From: JAAUQA01 sp036351435
GTDB lineage: Bacteria; Pseudomonadota; Gammaproteobacteria; Competibacterales; Competibacteraceae
DNA: 15,268 bases
Direction of reading: 5' to 3'
NCBI GenBank assembly: GCA_036351435.1
Contig: JAZBPA010000261.1
Coordinates: 1 to 15,268, forward strand
Shown: piece by piece, positions 7,236-15,218 of the stretch
How the letters are laid out: every line of letters starts with the position of its first letter
How positions within the stretch are numbered: the stretch's first letter is position 1
Position numbers and translations under genes: made by a program
The notes under the pieces: model-generated
The model's input: only the letters and a program-made list of their open reading frames with translations
Told to the model about the DNA's origin: nothing
The model's database searches: none

Positions 7236-7279
7236 GTTCGATGAGTCGGTCTTGTAGCTCTCACTTGATCAACCATTAT

Positions 7280-7284
7280 GGAGG
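7280..7284 (+). promoter_or_regulatory. Ribosome binding site fixing the Hsp20 start
   Basis: GGAGG lies eight bases before ATG 7293. It overlaps the earlier in-frame ATG at 7278, which itself lacks a site, so translation should begin at 7293. Confidence 0.85.
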
Positions 7285-7292
7285 CATACCCC

Positions 7293-7745
7293 ATGACCAC
7301 TATGTCTTATGACCCCTGGGTGCGTTTAAACCAATTACGCGGCGAATTGGATAGACTGTTCGAACCGACAACTGGGACCTCACGCAGCGCAGCTGATAAT
7401 CCCCATGTCGTTACCGGCGATTGGGTACCCGCCGTGGACATCAAGGAAGAAGCGGATCATTTTGCACTATTCGCCGATGTGCCCGGCACCGATCCCAAGC
7501 AAATTGAGATCACCATGGAGAAGGGCGTGTTGACGATTAAAGGCGTACGTAACGGTCCCGCCCAGGAAGCCCGTCAGTCTTACAAGCGCACCGAACGTCC
7601 TCGGGGGACGTTTTATCGGCGTTTTAATCTACCCGATACCGCAGATCCCGACAAAATCACTGCCCGTACTGCAAATGGCGTATTGGAATTGGTGATTCCT
7701 AAACGAACTCTCGGGCAAGCGCGCAAAATCCAGGTGGAATCCTAA
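7293..7745 (+). CDS. Small heat-shock protein, Hsp20/alpha-crystallin family
   Basis: This 150-residue cytoplasmic chaperone holds unfolding proteins in an ATP-independent way until the DnaK system can refold them. The alpha-crystallin domain spans about 45-137: WVPAVDIKEEADHFALFADVP (44-64), the GVLTIKG strand (78-84) and the hallmark ARTANGVLELVIPK (124-137). A short tail ends RKIQVES, whose I-x-V is the usual I-x-I/V motif for oligomer contacts. The N-terminal arm (DPWVRLNQLRGELDRLF) is typical of class A bacterial Hsp20. Length fits the family. Transcription should come from the RpoH promoter at 7207-7235. The J-protein gene follows after 71 bp containing a hairpin. Confidence 0.95.
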   Translation: MTTMSYDPWVRLNQLRGELDRLFEPTTGTSRSAADNPHVVTGDWVPAVDIKEEADHFALFADVPGTDPKQIEITMEKGVLTIKGVRNGPAQEARQSYKRTERPRGTFYRRFNLPDTADPDKITARTANGVLELVIPKRTLGQARKIQVES

Positions 7746-7759
7746 AACGATTTCTGAAT

Positions 7760-7793
7760 CCTATCGGATTGGGGAAAATACCCGTCCGATAGG
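7760..7793 (+). other. Intercistronic hairpin between hsp20 and cbpA
   Basis: CCTATCGGA (7760-7768) and TCCGATAGG (7785-7793) form a perfect 9-bp stem; the 16-nt loop can add a GGG-CCC pairing. No U-tract follows, so full termination is unlikely. Such a stem may protect or process the hsp20 message, or attenuate readthrough so that hsp20 exceeds the later genes. Confidence 0.55.
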
Positions 7794-7816
7794 CAGCGAA
7801 TTTAACGACCCGTGCC

Positions 7817-8764
7817 ATGCAATATAAAGATTATTATCAAATGCTCGGCCTGTCCCGTTCAGCTTCCGAGGACGACATCAAAAAAGCCTATCGTCGGCTG
7901 GCGCGGAAATATCACCCCGATGTCAGCCGTGAACCCAACGCTGAAGAACGCTTCAAAGAAGTGGCTGAAGCCTATGAGGTGCTGCGCGATGCGGACAAAC
8001 GTAGCGCCTACGATCAACTAGGCAGTAACTGGCAGTCCGGCCAGGACTTCCGACCACCGCCGAATTGGCAGAACTCCTCCTTTCACTTTCGCAAAGATGG
8101 CTTAGGTGGCGGACAGGCGGATTTCAGCGATTTCTTCGAATCCTTATTCGGTGGTTTGGGTGGTGCCGGCTTAGGTGGCGGTCGGCGCGGCTTTCAGCAA
8201 CCCGTTGAGGACCAACACAGTCGATTGGAAATCTCTCTGGAGGAAGCTTACCAAGGCACGCAACGCACCGTGCAGTTACAAGTTCCCGAGATAGACGCCG
8301 GCGGGCGGCGAACCCTGCGCAGCAAGTCGCTCAATGTCAAAATACCTGCGGGGGTCAGTGACGGCCAAAAGATCCGTCTCGCCGGGCAAAGCGCGGCAGG
8401 AATACGGGGCGGAGGTGATCTATATTTGGAAGTGGTTATCCGGCCTCATCACCTCTATCGAATTGATGGTCGTGACTTAACCTTGGAGTTGCCCCTGACC
8501 CCCTGGGAAGCGGCTTTAGGGGCGCAAATACAGGTGCCTACCTTGGGCGGCAAAGTGAGTCTGAACATTCCCGCTAATGCTCATAGTGGCCAGAAATTGC
8601 GCTTGCGGGGCCGTGGTTTGCCCGGTAAACCGCAGGGTGATCAATATGTTGTGCTCAGAATTGATAATCCGCCGGTTGACTCAGAAGCTTCCCGTGAGTT
8701 GTTCCGGAACATGGCCAAAGAACTCCCATTTGATCCGCGCAGTCATTGGGAGCAACCAGCTTAG
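7817..8764 (+). CDS. cbpA: CbpA-type J-domain co-chaperone (DnaJ without zinc finger)
   Basis: This 315-residue protein is a DnaJ-like co-chaperone that stimulates DnaK ATPase. The J domain fills residues 4-70 (KDYYQMLGLSRSASEDDIKKA, HPD at 33-35, AYEVLRDADKRSAYDQLG). A Gly/Phe/Gln-rich region with repeated GGLGGAGLGGG follows (about 95-130), then two C-terminal beta domains with the substrate-binding signatures LEISLEEAYQGTQRTVQLQVP, VKIPAGVSDGQKIRLAGQ and a second copy, LNIPANAHSGQKLRLRGRGLPG. There is no CxxCxGxG zinc-finger repeat, so it is CbpA-like rather than DnaJ proper. ATG 7817 has a weak ribosome site. The stop is 13 bp before the protease start, consistent with one operon. E. coli CbpA also binds DNA, a property not checkable here. 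Confidence 0.93.
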   Translation: MQYKDYYQMLGLSRSASEDDIKKAYRRLARKYHPDVSREPNAEERFKEVAEAYEVLRDADKRSAYDQLGSNWQSGQDFRPPPNWQNSSFHFRKDGLGGGQADFSDFFESLFGGLGGAGLGGGRRGFQQPVEDQHSRLEISLEEAYQGTQRTVQLQVPEIDAGGRRTLRSKSLNVKIPAGVSDGQKIRLAGQSAAGIRGGGDLYLEVVIRPHHLYRIDGRDLTLELPLTPWEAALGAQIQVPTLGGKVSLNIPANAHSGQKLRLRGRGLPGKPQGDQYVVLRIDNPPVDSEASRELFRNMAKELPFDPRSHWEQPA

Positions 8765-8777
8765 AGATCACAGCACC

Positions 8778-10151
8778 ATGATAACAATTAAGCCATCCCC
8801 AGCGTGGATCGTCGCGTTCCTGCTGGTGTTGCACGTCAGTTTGCCAGCAGTCGCTGCCTTGCCGGCCAAAGTCGACAATCAACCTCTGCCTACCCTGGCG
8901 CCTATGCTGGAGCGTGCTACCCCGGCTGTGGTCAATATCGCCACGGAAAGTCGGGTGGCCAACCGCCGAAGCCCGCTGTTGGATGATCCTTTTTTCAGGC
9001 ATTTTTTCAATATTCCCCAGCAACCACGGGAACGCCGAGCACAAAGCCTGGGTTCCGGTGTGGTGGTAGATGCTGCTCAAGGGTATGTGGTTACCAACCA
9101 TCATGTCATAAACAAAGCTGACACGATTACGGTAATTTTGCGTGATGGACGGCGGTTGGAAGCCAAACTGATCGGCTCCGATCCAGAAACCGATGTTGCT
9201 GTGATTCAGGTGCCGGCTGAGCGGCTAACCGAATTGCCGTTAGCTGATTCCGATGCACTTCGGGTCGGTGATTTTGTGGTAGCTATCGGTAATCCTTTCG
9301 GACTGGGGCAGACGGTTACCTCGGGCATTGTCAGCGCATTAGGACGCACGGGATTAGGGATTCAGGGCTACGAGGATTTCATCCAAACCGATGCGTCTAT
9401 TAATCCCGGCAATTCAGGCGGCGCACTAGTCAATTTGCACGGCGAGTTAGTCGGCATTAATACGGCCATCATTGCGCCGGGTGGTGGTAATGTGGGTATC
9501 GGTTTTGCGATTCCGGCCAATATGGTGAAGGGATTGATGGCTCAATTGGTCAGTTATGGCGAGATACAACGGGGTCAACTCGGAGTGGTGATCCAGGATT
9601 TAACCGAAGAGCTAGCCCGAGCGTTTAACATCCGGCAAACCTCCGGCGCGGTAATCGCGCAAATCATGCCGGATTCCGCCGCGCAACGCGCCGGGCTGCG
9701 CGCCGGCGATGTCATATTGGCCGTTGACGGTAAGCCGGTTCGTGGAGCTGGGGAACTGCGCAATCGGGTTGGATTGCTGCGGATTGGCGAACAAGTCAAA
9801 TTGAATATCATCCGCGACGGACGACGCATGACGATTACCGCCAAGATCAGCAAGTTCCAGGCATCGACAACATCAGGGAAAGACATCAGTCCCCGCCTAG
9901 CGGGGGCGGTATTCCAGGAGATTGTCCCTGGCTCGCCCCTCTTTGGTCGTATTGAAGGCGTGTTGGTGGCACAAATAGAACCCGGCAGTCCGGCGGCGCG
10001 TGCCGGGCTGCGTGGCAACGATATTGTTTTCAGCATCAACCAACAAAGCGTGGCCGATACCGATACCCTGGAACGGGTCGCCGCTCAAAGTGATGTGTTG
10101 CTAATCGGTATCCAACGCGGTCGCAGTCAGTTAGCCCTCTACATTCAATAA
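8778..10151 (+). CDS. degQ: Periplasmic HtrA serine endoprotease, DegQ-like
   Basis: This 457-residue secreted protease degrades misfolded envelope proteins. A signal peptide occupies residues 1-26 (hydrophobic IVAFLLVL, cleavage near AVA-A). The trypsin-like domain shows His109 (VVTNHHVI), Asp139 (DPETDVAVIQV) and Ser213 (NPGNSGGAL), a complete triad. PDZ1 covers about 265-355 and PDZ2 about 372-455, each with an AGLR(A/G)(G/N)D core. The loop between the first strands is short, like DegQ rather than DegP with its long LA loop. The reading frame runs open upstream to 8577 inside cbpA, but ATG 8778 begins the signal peptide and is chosen; its ribosome site is weak. Placement downstream of Hsp20 and CbpA under an RpoH promoter differs from E. 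coli, where envelope proteases of this family are not linked to those chaperones. Confidence 0.93.
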   Translation: MITIKPSPAWIVAFLLVLHVSLPAVAALPAKVDNQPLPTLAPMLERATPAVVNIATESRVANRRSPLLDDPFFRHFFNIPQQPRERRAQSLGSGVVVDAAQGYVVTNHHVINKADTITVILRDGRRLEAKLIGSDPETDVAVIQVPAERLTELPLADSDALRVGDFVVAIGNPFGLGQTVTSGIVSALGRTGLGIQGYEDFIQTDASINPGNSGGALVNLHGELVGINTAIIAPGGGNVGIGFAIPANMVKGLMAQLVSYGEIQRGQLGVVIQDLTEELARAFNIRQTSGAVIAQIMPDSAAQRAGLRAGDVILAVDGKPVRGAGELRNRVGLLRIGEQVKLNIIRDGRRMTITAKISKFQASTTSGKDISPRLAGAVFQEIVPGSPLFGRIEGVLVAQIEPGSPAARAGLRGNDIVFSINQQSVADTDTLERVAAQSDVLLIGIQRGRSQLALYIQ

Positions 10152-10215
10152 ACTCGTCGCGAGAGATCTTCCTCCTGCAGCTCCCTTCCAACTCAAAGAA
10201 TCTTTGCGCCGGTCA

Positions 10216-10244
10216 TTGACAGCGTTCCGCTTACCGATTAAACA
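10216..10244 (+). promoter_or_regulatory. Weak candidate promoter for the binding-protein/kinase operon
   Basis: A perfect -35 box TTGACA (10216-10221) is followed after 17 bp by TAAACA (10239-10244), a poor -10. It lies in the 165-bp gap before the operon and is the best sigma-70-like pair found there. Confidence 0.3.
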
Positions 10245-10316
10245 GAATCACATCGGTCTGTATCTACTACGCTATGTCATGACCGTTAGATTTCGGCGGG
10301 GAGATCAATACACATC

Positions 10317-11825
10317 ATGGCTGACCCATTCAAAACCACCCTGGCATTGTTGTTAGTCATAGGAACTGTGATTTTAGGTGCGGTACCGGCTAATACGAAT
10401 GCGGCAACCCTGACGTTGCTGACCGAAGAGCTCCCGCCGCTCAATTATACCCAAGACGGCGAATTGATAGGCTTTTCGCTAGACGTAGTGCGGGAACTAC
10501 AACGTCGGGTGGGTAATACCGATGCTATTGAAGTAGTGCCTTGGGCGCGTGGTTATAAAGCAGCTTTGGAAAGACCAAATACGGTGCTGTTTTCCACTGC
10601 CCGTACCCAGGAACGGGAGTCCCTGTTTCAGTGGGTGGGTCCGTTGGTGCGTTGGCAATACGTATTCTATAAGAAGCGGGGCTCGCCGATTATTTTGAAT
10701 ACTCTGGATGATGCTCGTCGGGTGCGTAGCATCGCCACCTATCGTGACGATGCCCGTGAACAATTTTTAAAAGAACACGGATTCGATAATCTCGATAGCT
10801 CGCCGAAGTTGGTCAGCTGCGCGCGCAAATTGATGGAGGGTCGCGTTGATCTATGGCTCGATTCTAACCTCACCGCTCGTCAGGTGATGCAGCAGATTGG
10901 CTTTAGCGGCGATGAAATCGAGCCAGTATTAGCGTTTAAGAGCAATTATCTTTATATCGCTTTTTCGCGCAGCACCCCTTCGTCTATCGTACAGCGCTGG
11001 CAACTCGCGCTTGATGCGATGAATCGCGATCAATCGTTCGCCGCTATTTATCAGCGCTGGTTGCCTGATGAAACGCCGCCCGCTTCCGATGGATTGCGAG
11101 CTGCCGCACGTGATATTCGTTTGGCTGTCTATACCGAAGATCTGCCGCCATATAATTTCGTTAAAGAAACCCAGGTAACCGGGTTTTCGGTAGACTTAGT
11201 CCGCGAGATCATGCGGCGTGTCGGCACGGTAGCACCGATTCAAGTGGTGCCCTGGTCACGCGGTTATCAAAAGGCTCTGGAAGAACCGAATGTCGCCCTG
11301 TTCTCGACCGTGCGCAGCGCGCAGCGCGAAACGCTATTTAAGTGGGTCGGTCCCCTTACCACCAGTGAAAGCGTATTGTATGCTCAAGCGGATTCCGGTG
11401 TGACCTTAACCTCTTTGGATGATGCTAAACAGATAGAGAGTATTGGCACTTATCAGGATGATGTCGATGAACAATTTCTGCGCGAGCACGGATTTACCAA
11501 CCTGTACAGTCACAGCAATCCGCTAGCTATCATGCGTAATCTAATGGCCGGTCGGGTACAACTTGCAATCTTTAACAATTTCAGCGCTTCGCAACTGCTC
11601 CGTCAGGCAGGTCTGCAAAGCGATGCTATCAAACCGGTGTTAACGACCCGCAACACGGCACTGTACGTTGCCTTTTCACAGCAGACACCCGATGCATTAA
11701 CGCAATTATGGCAAGATGCCCTGGATAGTATCCACGAGGATGGGACATTCACCCGCATTTATCAGAGTTGGTTGCAAGGAGCACCGGCCCATGGTGCGAA
11801 CAATGTCAGCGGCGTTGACCGCTGA
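10317..11825 (+). CDS. Periplasmic protein with two tandem SBP_bac_3-type solute-binding domains
   Basis: This 502-residue protein has a signal peptide (1-29, hydrophobic LALLLVIGTVILGAV) and two copies of a type-3 solute-binding domain, at about 31-249 and 268-486. The copies align without a gap at an offset of 237 residues: TEELPP/TEDLPP (36/273), VVPWxRGY (73/310), LFSTxR (91/328), WVGPL (106/343), EQFLxEHGF (148/385), LMxGRV (172/409) and IYQxWL (244/481). Within 72-110 versus 309-347, 26 of 39 residues are identical. The Arg that usually binds an amino-acid carboxylate in this fold is likely present in both (Arg100, Arg337). A single domain of about 220 residues is the norm. No ABC transporter gene is adjacent; the stop overlaps the start of a hybrid kinase (TGATG), so a sensing role is favoured over uptake (inference). 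ATG 10317 follows GGGGAG by a long 13 bases. Ligand unknown. Confidence 0.9.
   Translation: MADPFKTTLALLLVIGTVILGAVPANTNAATLTLLTEELPPLNYTQDGELIGFSLDVVRELQRRVGNTDAIEVVPWARGYKAALERPNTVLFSTARTQERESLFQWVGPLVRWQYVFYKKRGSPIILNTLDDARRVRSIATYRDDAREQFLKEHGFDNLDSSPKLVSCARKLMEGRVDLWLDSNLTARQVMQQIGFSGDEIEPVLAFKSNYLYIAFSRSTPSSIVQRWQLALDAMNRDQSFAAIYQRWLPDETPPASDGLRAAARDIRLAVYTEDLPPYNFVKETQVTGFSVDLVREIMRRVGTVAPIQVVPWSRGYQKALEEPNVALFSTVRSAQRETLFKWVGPLTTSESVLYAQADSGVTLTSLDDAKQIESIGTYQDDVDEQFLREHGFTNLYSHSNPLAIMRNLMAGRVQLAIFNNFSASQLLRQAGLQSDAIKPVLTTRNTALYVAFSQQTPDALTQLWQDALDSIHEDGTFTRIYQSWLQGAPAHGANNVSGVDR
10407..11774 (+). repeat. Internal tandem duplication within the binding-protein gene
   Basis: Segments 10407-11063 and 11118-11774 encode the two homologous domains at a fixed 711-bp offset with no gap over about 219 codons. 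The DNA copies are clearly diverged in wobble positions, so this is an old duplication preserved by selection, not a recent repeat. Confidence 0.85.
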
Positions 11826-14296
11826 TGGTGGCCACATGGTTCGCTGGTAAGCGCCTCGCTTATCGCTGGACCCTAGCGCACAAGCTTATCCTCATCGTAG
11901 TTCTGACCACGACCGGGACTTTGCTCGGCTTCGGTGTGTTGCAAGTCAACACCGCTACTCAGGAGTTGGAAGAACAACTGCTACAAGACGGGCAGCGCAA
12001 CGCTGATATTCTGGCAGCGGCGTTGAGTGTACCGTTATGGGATATGGATCGTAGCGGTGGTCGCTCAATTATCCTGGCTGGAATGACTGAACGTGCCATT
12101 ATTGGCATTTGTGTCACTGAACCGGCTACCCCGGATGCAGCTCATGGCGTGATGCGCCCCTGGCTTTGTTTCCGTAAACAAACGGATGGCAGCATAACCC
12201 CGAGTACGCAACTCTCAGATGACCAAGCCGAGTTATTGGTGCAACAGAACATTTTGAAAACTGTTGTCGGCGCTGCGGAGGGTCAACAAAAGGTCATCGG
12301 CACAGTGGAAGTTCATCTGACCCGCCGCTACCTCAAAGAAAGTTTGAGTCGCACGATTACCAGTATTGCAGTACAGACGGTCGTGTTGGATGTCATCATC
12401 GTGGTCATTTTAATGTTGGCTATCCGCCGAGTGTTGCTAAGTCGCTTGCATGGCCTGCATGACACAATGACTCATATTGGCCGAGGTCGTCTGGATGTGC
12501 GCGCACCCGTACAATCTCATGATGAACTGGGGCAAATCGTCGCTACCTTCAATACCATGACCACCGAACTGCAGCGCAAACAAGTCGAATTGGTGGAAAA
12601 GTCGCGGTGGTTGGAACAGTTCAACGTTGATCTTGAAGACCGTATTGCCGAGCGCACCACCGAATTACGCCGGGTAAACACCGTTTTGCTAGAGGCCAAG
12701 GATCAAGCTGAAGCCGCGACCCGTGCTAAAAGCGAGTTTCTCGCCAATATGTCGCATGAGATTCGTACTCCCATGAACGGCATTTTGGGTATGGTAGACC
12801 TGTTGTCCGATACCGACCTGGATAATCAGCAGCAGGACTATTTGGCCACTGTTGCCAGTTCGGCCAATACGTTGCTGACGATTCTTGACGATATTTTAGA
12901 TTTCTCAAAAATCGAAGCCGGCAAATTGGATCTGGTCATCAAGCCGTTCAACCTGCGGCGTTTAATCGAACAGGTGTTGGAACTGTTTCGTACCCAAGCC
13001 GCCAATAAACAGATCGCATTGGAAATGGACTATGCAGACGATGCACCGGAATATTTTGTCGGCGATCTGGTACGAATCCGGCAGATATTGACTAATCTGA
13101 CCGGGAATGCGGTCAAGTTCACCGCAGCCGGCTCAGTCAAGTTGGAAGCTACCGTTACGGGTTGGGATCAAGAACGGGTGGTGGTGCGAGTGGCCGTAAT
13201 TGACACCGGAATCGGGGTCGAGGATCAGGATCGTGAACTGATATTTCAACAGTTTACCCAAGCGGATGAGTCGGTAACGCGGCGTTTTGGCGGAGCCGGG
13301 CTAGGACTGGCCATCAGCCGTCAACTCATCGCGCTGATGAATGGGCAGCTGAATATGGAAAGCACTCCGGGGGTCGGCTCCGTGTTCAGTTTCACCCTGC
13401 CTTTACTGCAGGTTACACCTGAGCAGGCTAGTGGGCTGGACGAAGTATTGCCGCCACCCGTGGCGGTGCGTTTCGATGCTACGGTGCTGCTGGTCGAAGA
13501 TAATACGATCAACCGTCGAGTAGCGCGTCTACTATTAGAGAAGCTTGGCTGCCGGGTCGATGAAGCTGTGAATGGACGAGAAGCCGTGGAACGTGTCGCC
13601 AGCCGACACTACGATTTACTATTTATGGACGCCACCATGCCGGATATGGATGGTTTCCAAGCCACCCGAGAAATCCGCCGCCGCGAAGGCAACGATCTAC
13701 AGACACCAATTATCGCCATGACAGCATTAGCCATGCGCGGCGACCGCGAACGTTGTTTAGCTGCTGGCATGAACGACTACCTCCCCAAGCCTGTCACGCG
13801 TCATAAATTAGCTGCGGTAATCAGTCAGATGTTACCCAAGGCTCAACAAATCCCGGTAAAGAGCGTTGAAAAACGACAGTCGTCGGAGCGTAACGTCAGC
13901 AAGTCCCCGGTATTGGATAGCTCGCTGCTAGCTAGCGTTGCAGATAATGATCCTGAACTAGTCGACGAATTAGTGGCCATGACGATGGAAGATACCCAAC
14001 AACGGTTCACTGAATTGGAAATCGCTCTCACTGACGGTGAAGCAAAGCAAGCTGCGCGCGTTGCACATTCGCTGGCGGGTATCGCGCTCAGTGTGGGTGG
14101 TATTGAACTCAATGCTTGTGCCAAACGCATTGAGAACGCAGCAGATTCTGCACACCTTGAGCTTTGCCGCAATCTGCTATTGCCGCTGAGCACCGCTTTG
14201 CAAAGACTTGAGTTGGCCTTGCAGCAGACCGATTGGCACGCTCCTAGCCAGGCAGAGGTTGTGTACAATCAACACTCTCGGGTGGAGGAAAATTAA
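11825..14296 (+). CDS. Hybrid sensor histidine kinase (HAMP-HisKA-HATPase-REC-HPt)
   Basis: This 823-residue inner-membrane kinase carries a full internal phosphorelay. Residues 18-38 and about 181-201 are membrane segments flanking a roughly 140-residue periplasmic domain. HAMP lies at about 202-255, a coiled coil at 255-300, and HisKA has FLANMSHEIRTPMNG with His311. The ATPase domain shows the N box NLTGNAVKFT (424-433), DTGIG (460-464) and GGAGLGL (489-495). The receiver domain (553-670) has LLVEDN, Asp602 in FMDATMPDMDG and Lys655 in YLPKP. The C-terminal HPt has AHSLAGIA with His748; the usual Lys two residues after His is Ala here. This resembles BarA/ArcB-type kinases. ATG 11825 overlaps the previous stop, which indicates translational coupling with the tandem binding protein, its likely periplasmic partner. 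The next gene encodes the probable target. Confidence 0.95.
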   Translation: MVATWFAGKRLAYRWTLAHKLILIVVLTTTGTLLGFGVLQVNTATQELEEQLLQDGQRNADILAAALSVPLWDMDRSGGRSIILAGMTERAIIGICVTEPATPDAAHGVMRPWLCFRKQTDGSITPSTQLSDDQAELLVQQNILKTVVGAAEGQQKVIGTVEVHLTRRYLKESLSRTITSIAVQTVVLDVIIVVILMLAIRRVLLSRLHGLHDTMTHIGRGRLDVRAPVQSHDELGQIVATFNTMTTELQRKQVELVEKSRWLEQFNVDLEDRIAERTTELRRVNTVLLEAKDQAEAATRAKSEFLANMSHEIRTPMNGILGMVDLLSDTDLDNQQQDYLATVASSANTLLTILDDILDFSKIEAGKLDLVIKPFNLRRLIEQVLELFRTQAANKQIALEMDYADDAPEYFVGDLVRIRQILTNLTGNAVKFTAAGSVKLEATVTGWDQERVVVRVAVIDTGIGVEDQDRELIFQQFTQADESVTRRFGGAGLGLAISRQLIALMNGQLNMESTPGVGSVFSFTLPLLQVTPEQASGLDEVLPPPVAVRFDATVLLVEDNTINRRVARLLLEKLGCRVDEAVNGREAVERVASRHYDLLFMDATMPDMDGFQATREIRRREGNDLQTPIIAMTALAMRGDRERCLAAGMNDYLPKPVTRHKLAAVISQMLPKAQQIPVKSVEKRQSSERNVSKSPVLDSSLLASVADNDPELVDELVAMTMEDTQQRFTELEIALTDGEAKQAARVAHSLAGIALSVGGIELNACAKRIENAADSAHLELCRNLLLPLSTALQRLELALQQTDWHAPSQAEVVYNQHSRVEEN
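14284..14288 (+). promoter_or_regulatory. Ribosome binding site fixing the GTG start of the cyclase
   Basis: GGAGG lies nine bases before GTG 14298. The nearby ATG at 14296 is in another frame, and the much earlier in-frame start at 14208 would place about 30 residues inside the kinase gene before the receiver domain, so GTG 14298 is preferred. Confidence 0.8.
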
Positions 14297-14297
14297 T

Positions 14298-15218
14298 GTG
14301 AAGGTTCTTATCGCTGAGGACGAACGGGTACCACGAATGCTCCTGAGTCGCCAGATTTCGGGATGGGGGTATGAAGTGCTGGAAACCGATAATGGCGATA
14401 TGGCCTGGGAATCGATTATTGGCCAAGAGCCGCCGCGCATCGCTGTACTCGACTGGGTAATGCCGGGTCTCGATGGGGTTTCGATCTGCCGTAAGATTCA
14501 AGAGGTTAGCGCGTTACCGTTTATCTATACGCTGCTGCTCACGGTAAAGACCGACGAAGGTGATTTAGTTCATGCGCTTGCCCAAGGAGCGCACGATTTT
14601 CAAACCAAGCCTGTGCGACCCGCCGAGTTGCGCGCTCGGTTAGCGGTAGGGCGTCGTCTGGTAGACGCAAACGACCGCTTACAAGAATATGCTAATCGCA
14701 TGACAGAATTAGCCGTCACTGACAGTTTGACGGGGTTAGCCAATCGTCGGAGTTTCTTCGCCTTTGCCGAGCGTGAACTCGCCCGCAGTCTGCGTTATCA
14801 AGTCCCTTGCGTCATCTTGTTATTGGATATAGACGCCTTTAAGAGCGTTAATGATCAACACGGCCATGCAGCTGGGGACTTGGTGCTGAAAACAATTGCT
14901 GAAATCTGCCTGCGCACCTTGCGCACCAGCGATCTCGTAGCTCGGTTGGGTGGCGATGAATTTGCACTGGTATTGACAGAAACAACGCTGGAAATCGCTG
15001 CTGCTGTTGCTGAACGGTTACGCACTAGCATTGCCGAGACCATTTACGATCCTCCCTGCGAAGACCTACATGCCACGGTAAGCATTGGGGTTGCCGGCTG
15101 TCACGGTGAAGACTGTAACGTCGATTGTTTGCTGCGCCGTGCCGATCATGGGCTGTACAAAGCTAAACAGCTGGGCCGGAATCGGGTGCATTTAGTGCCG
15201 TTCCCTGCTGACGAGTAG
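14298..15218 (+). CDS. Response regulator diguanylate cyclase (REC-GGDEF)
   Basis: This 306-residue cytoplasmic protein joins a receiver domain (1-120) to a GGDEF domain (about 140-300). The receiver has VLIAEDE with acidic residues 7-9, phospho-acceptor Asp52 in VLDWVMPGLDG, Thr82 and Lys104 in TKP. The GGDEF part has DSLTGLANRR (142-151), LLLDIDAFKSVNDQHGHAAGD (174-194), an intact GGDEF at 218-222 and SIGVAG (262-267). The inhibitory I-site RxxD is present (Arg209 to Asp212), five residues before GGDEF. It should make c-di-GMP from two GTP and be product-inhibited. The organisation is PleD/WspR-like with a single receiver. GTG 14298 starts one base after the kinase stop at 14296, so it is the natural target of the upstream HPt. 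No EAL or HD-GYP domain is present. Confidence 0.95.
   Translation: MKVLIAEDERVPRMLLSRQISGWGYEVLETDNGDMAWESIIGQEPPRIAVLDWVMPGLDGVSICRKIQEVSALPFIYTLLLTVKTDEGDLVHALAQGAHDFQTKPVRPAELRARLAVGRRLVDANDRLQEYANRMTELAVTDSLTGLANRRSFFAFAERELARSLRYQVPCVILLLDIDAFKSVNDQHGHAAGDLVLKTIAEICLRTLRTSDLVARLGGDEFALVLTETTLEIAAAVAERLRTSIAETIYDPPCEDLHATVSIGVAGCHGEDCNVDCLLRRADHGLYKAKQLGRNRVHLVPFPADE

Noticed and set aside
7278..7292. An earlier Hsp20 start at ATG 7278
   Set aside because: This ATG overlaps the GGAGG ribosome site that serves ATG 7293 and has no site of its own.
8577..8777. A longer N-terminus for the DegQ-like protease starting inside cbpA
   Set aside because: The extra 67 residues are a shifted-frame reading of cbpA; the signal peptide begins just after ATG 8778.
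9575..10039. A 154-codon open frame on the minus strand
   Set aside because: It lies wholly inside the degQ gene, has an Arg/Ser/Pro-rich composition typical of an antisense shadow, no ribosome site and no recognisable domain.
10153..10163. CTCG-TCG-CGAG hairpin just after degQ as a terminator
   Set aside because: A 4-bp stem with a 3-nt loop and no U-tract is too weak to support a call.
13843..14268. A 141-codon open frame on the minus strand
   Set aside because: It is antisense to the HPt part of the kinase, Ser/Cys/Arg-rich, with no recognisable domain; the kinase frame fully explains the region.
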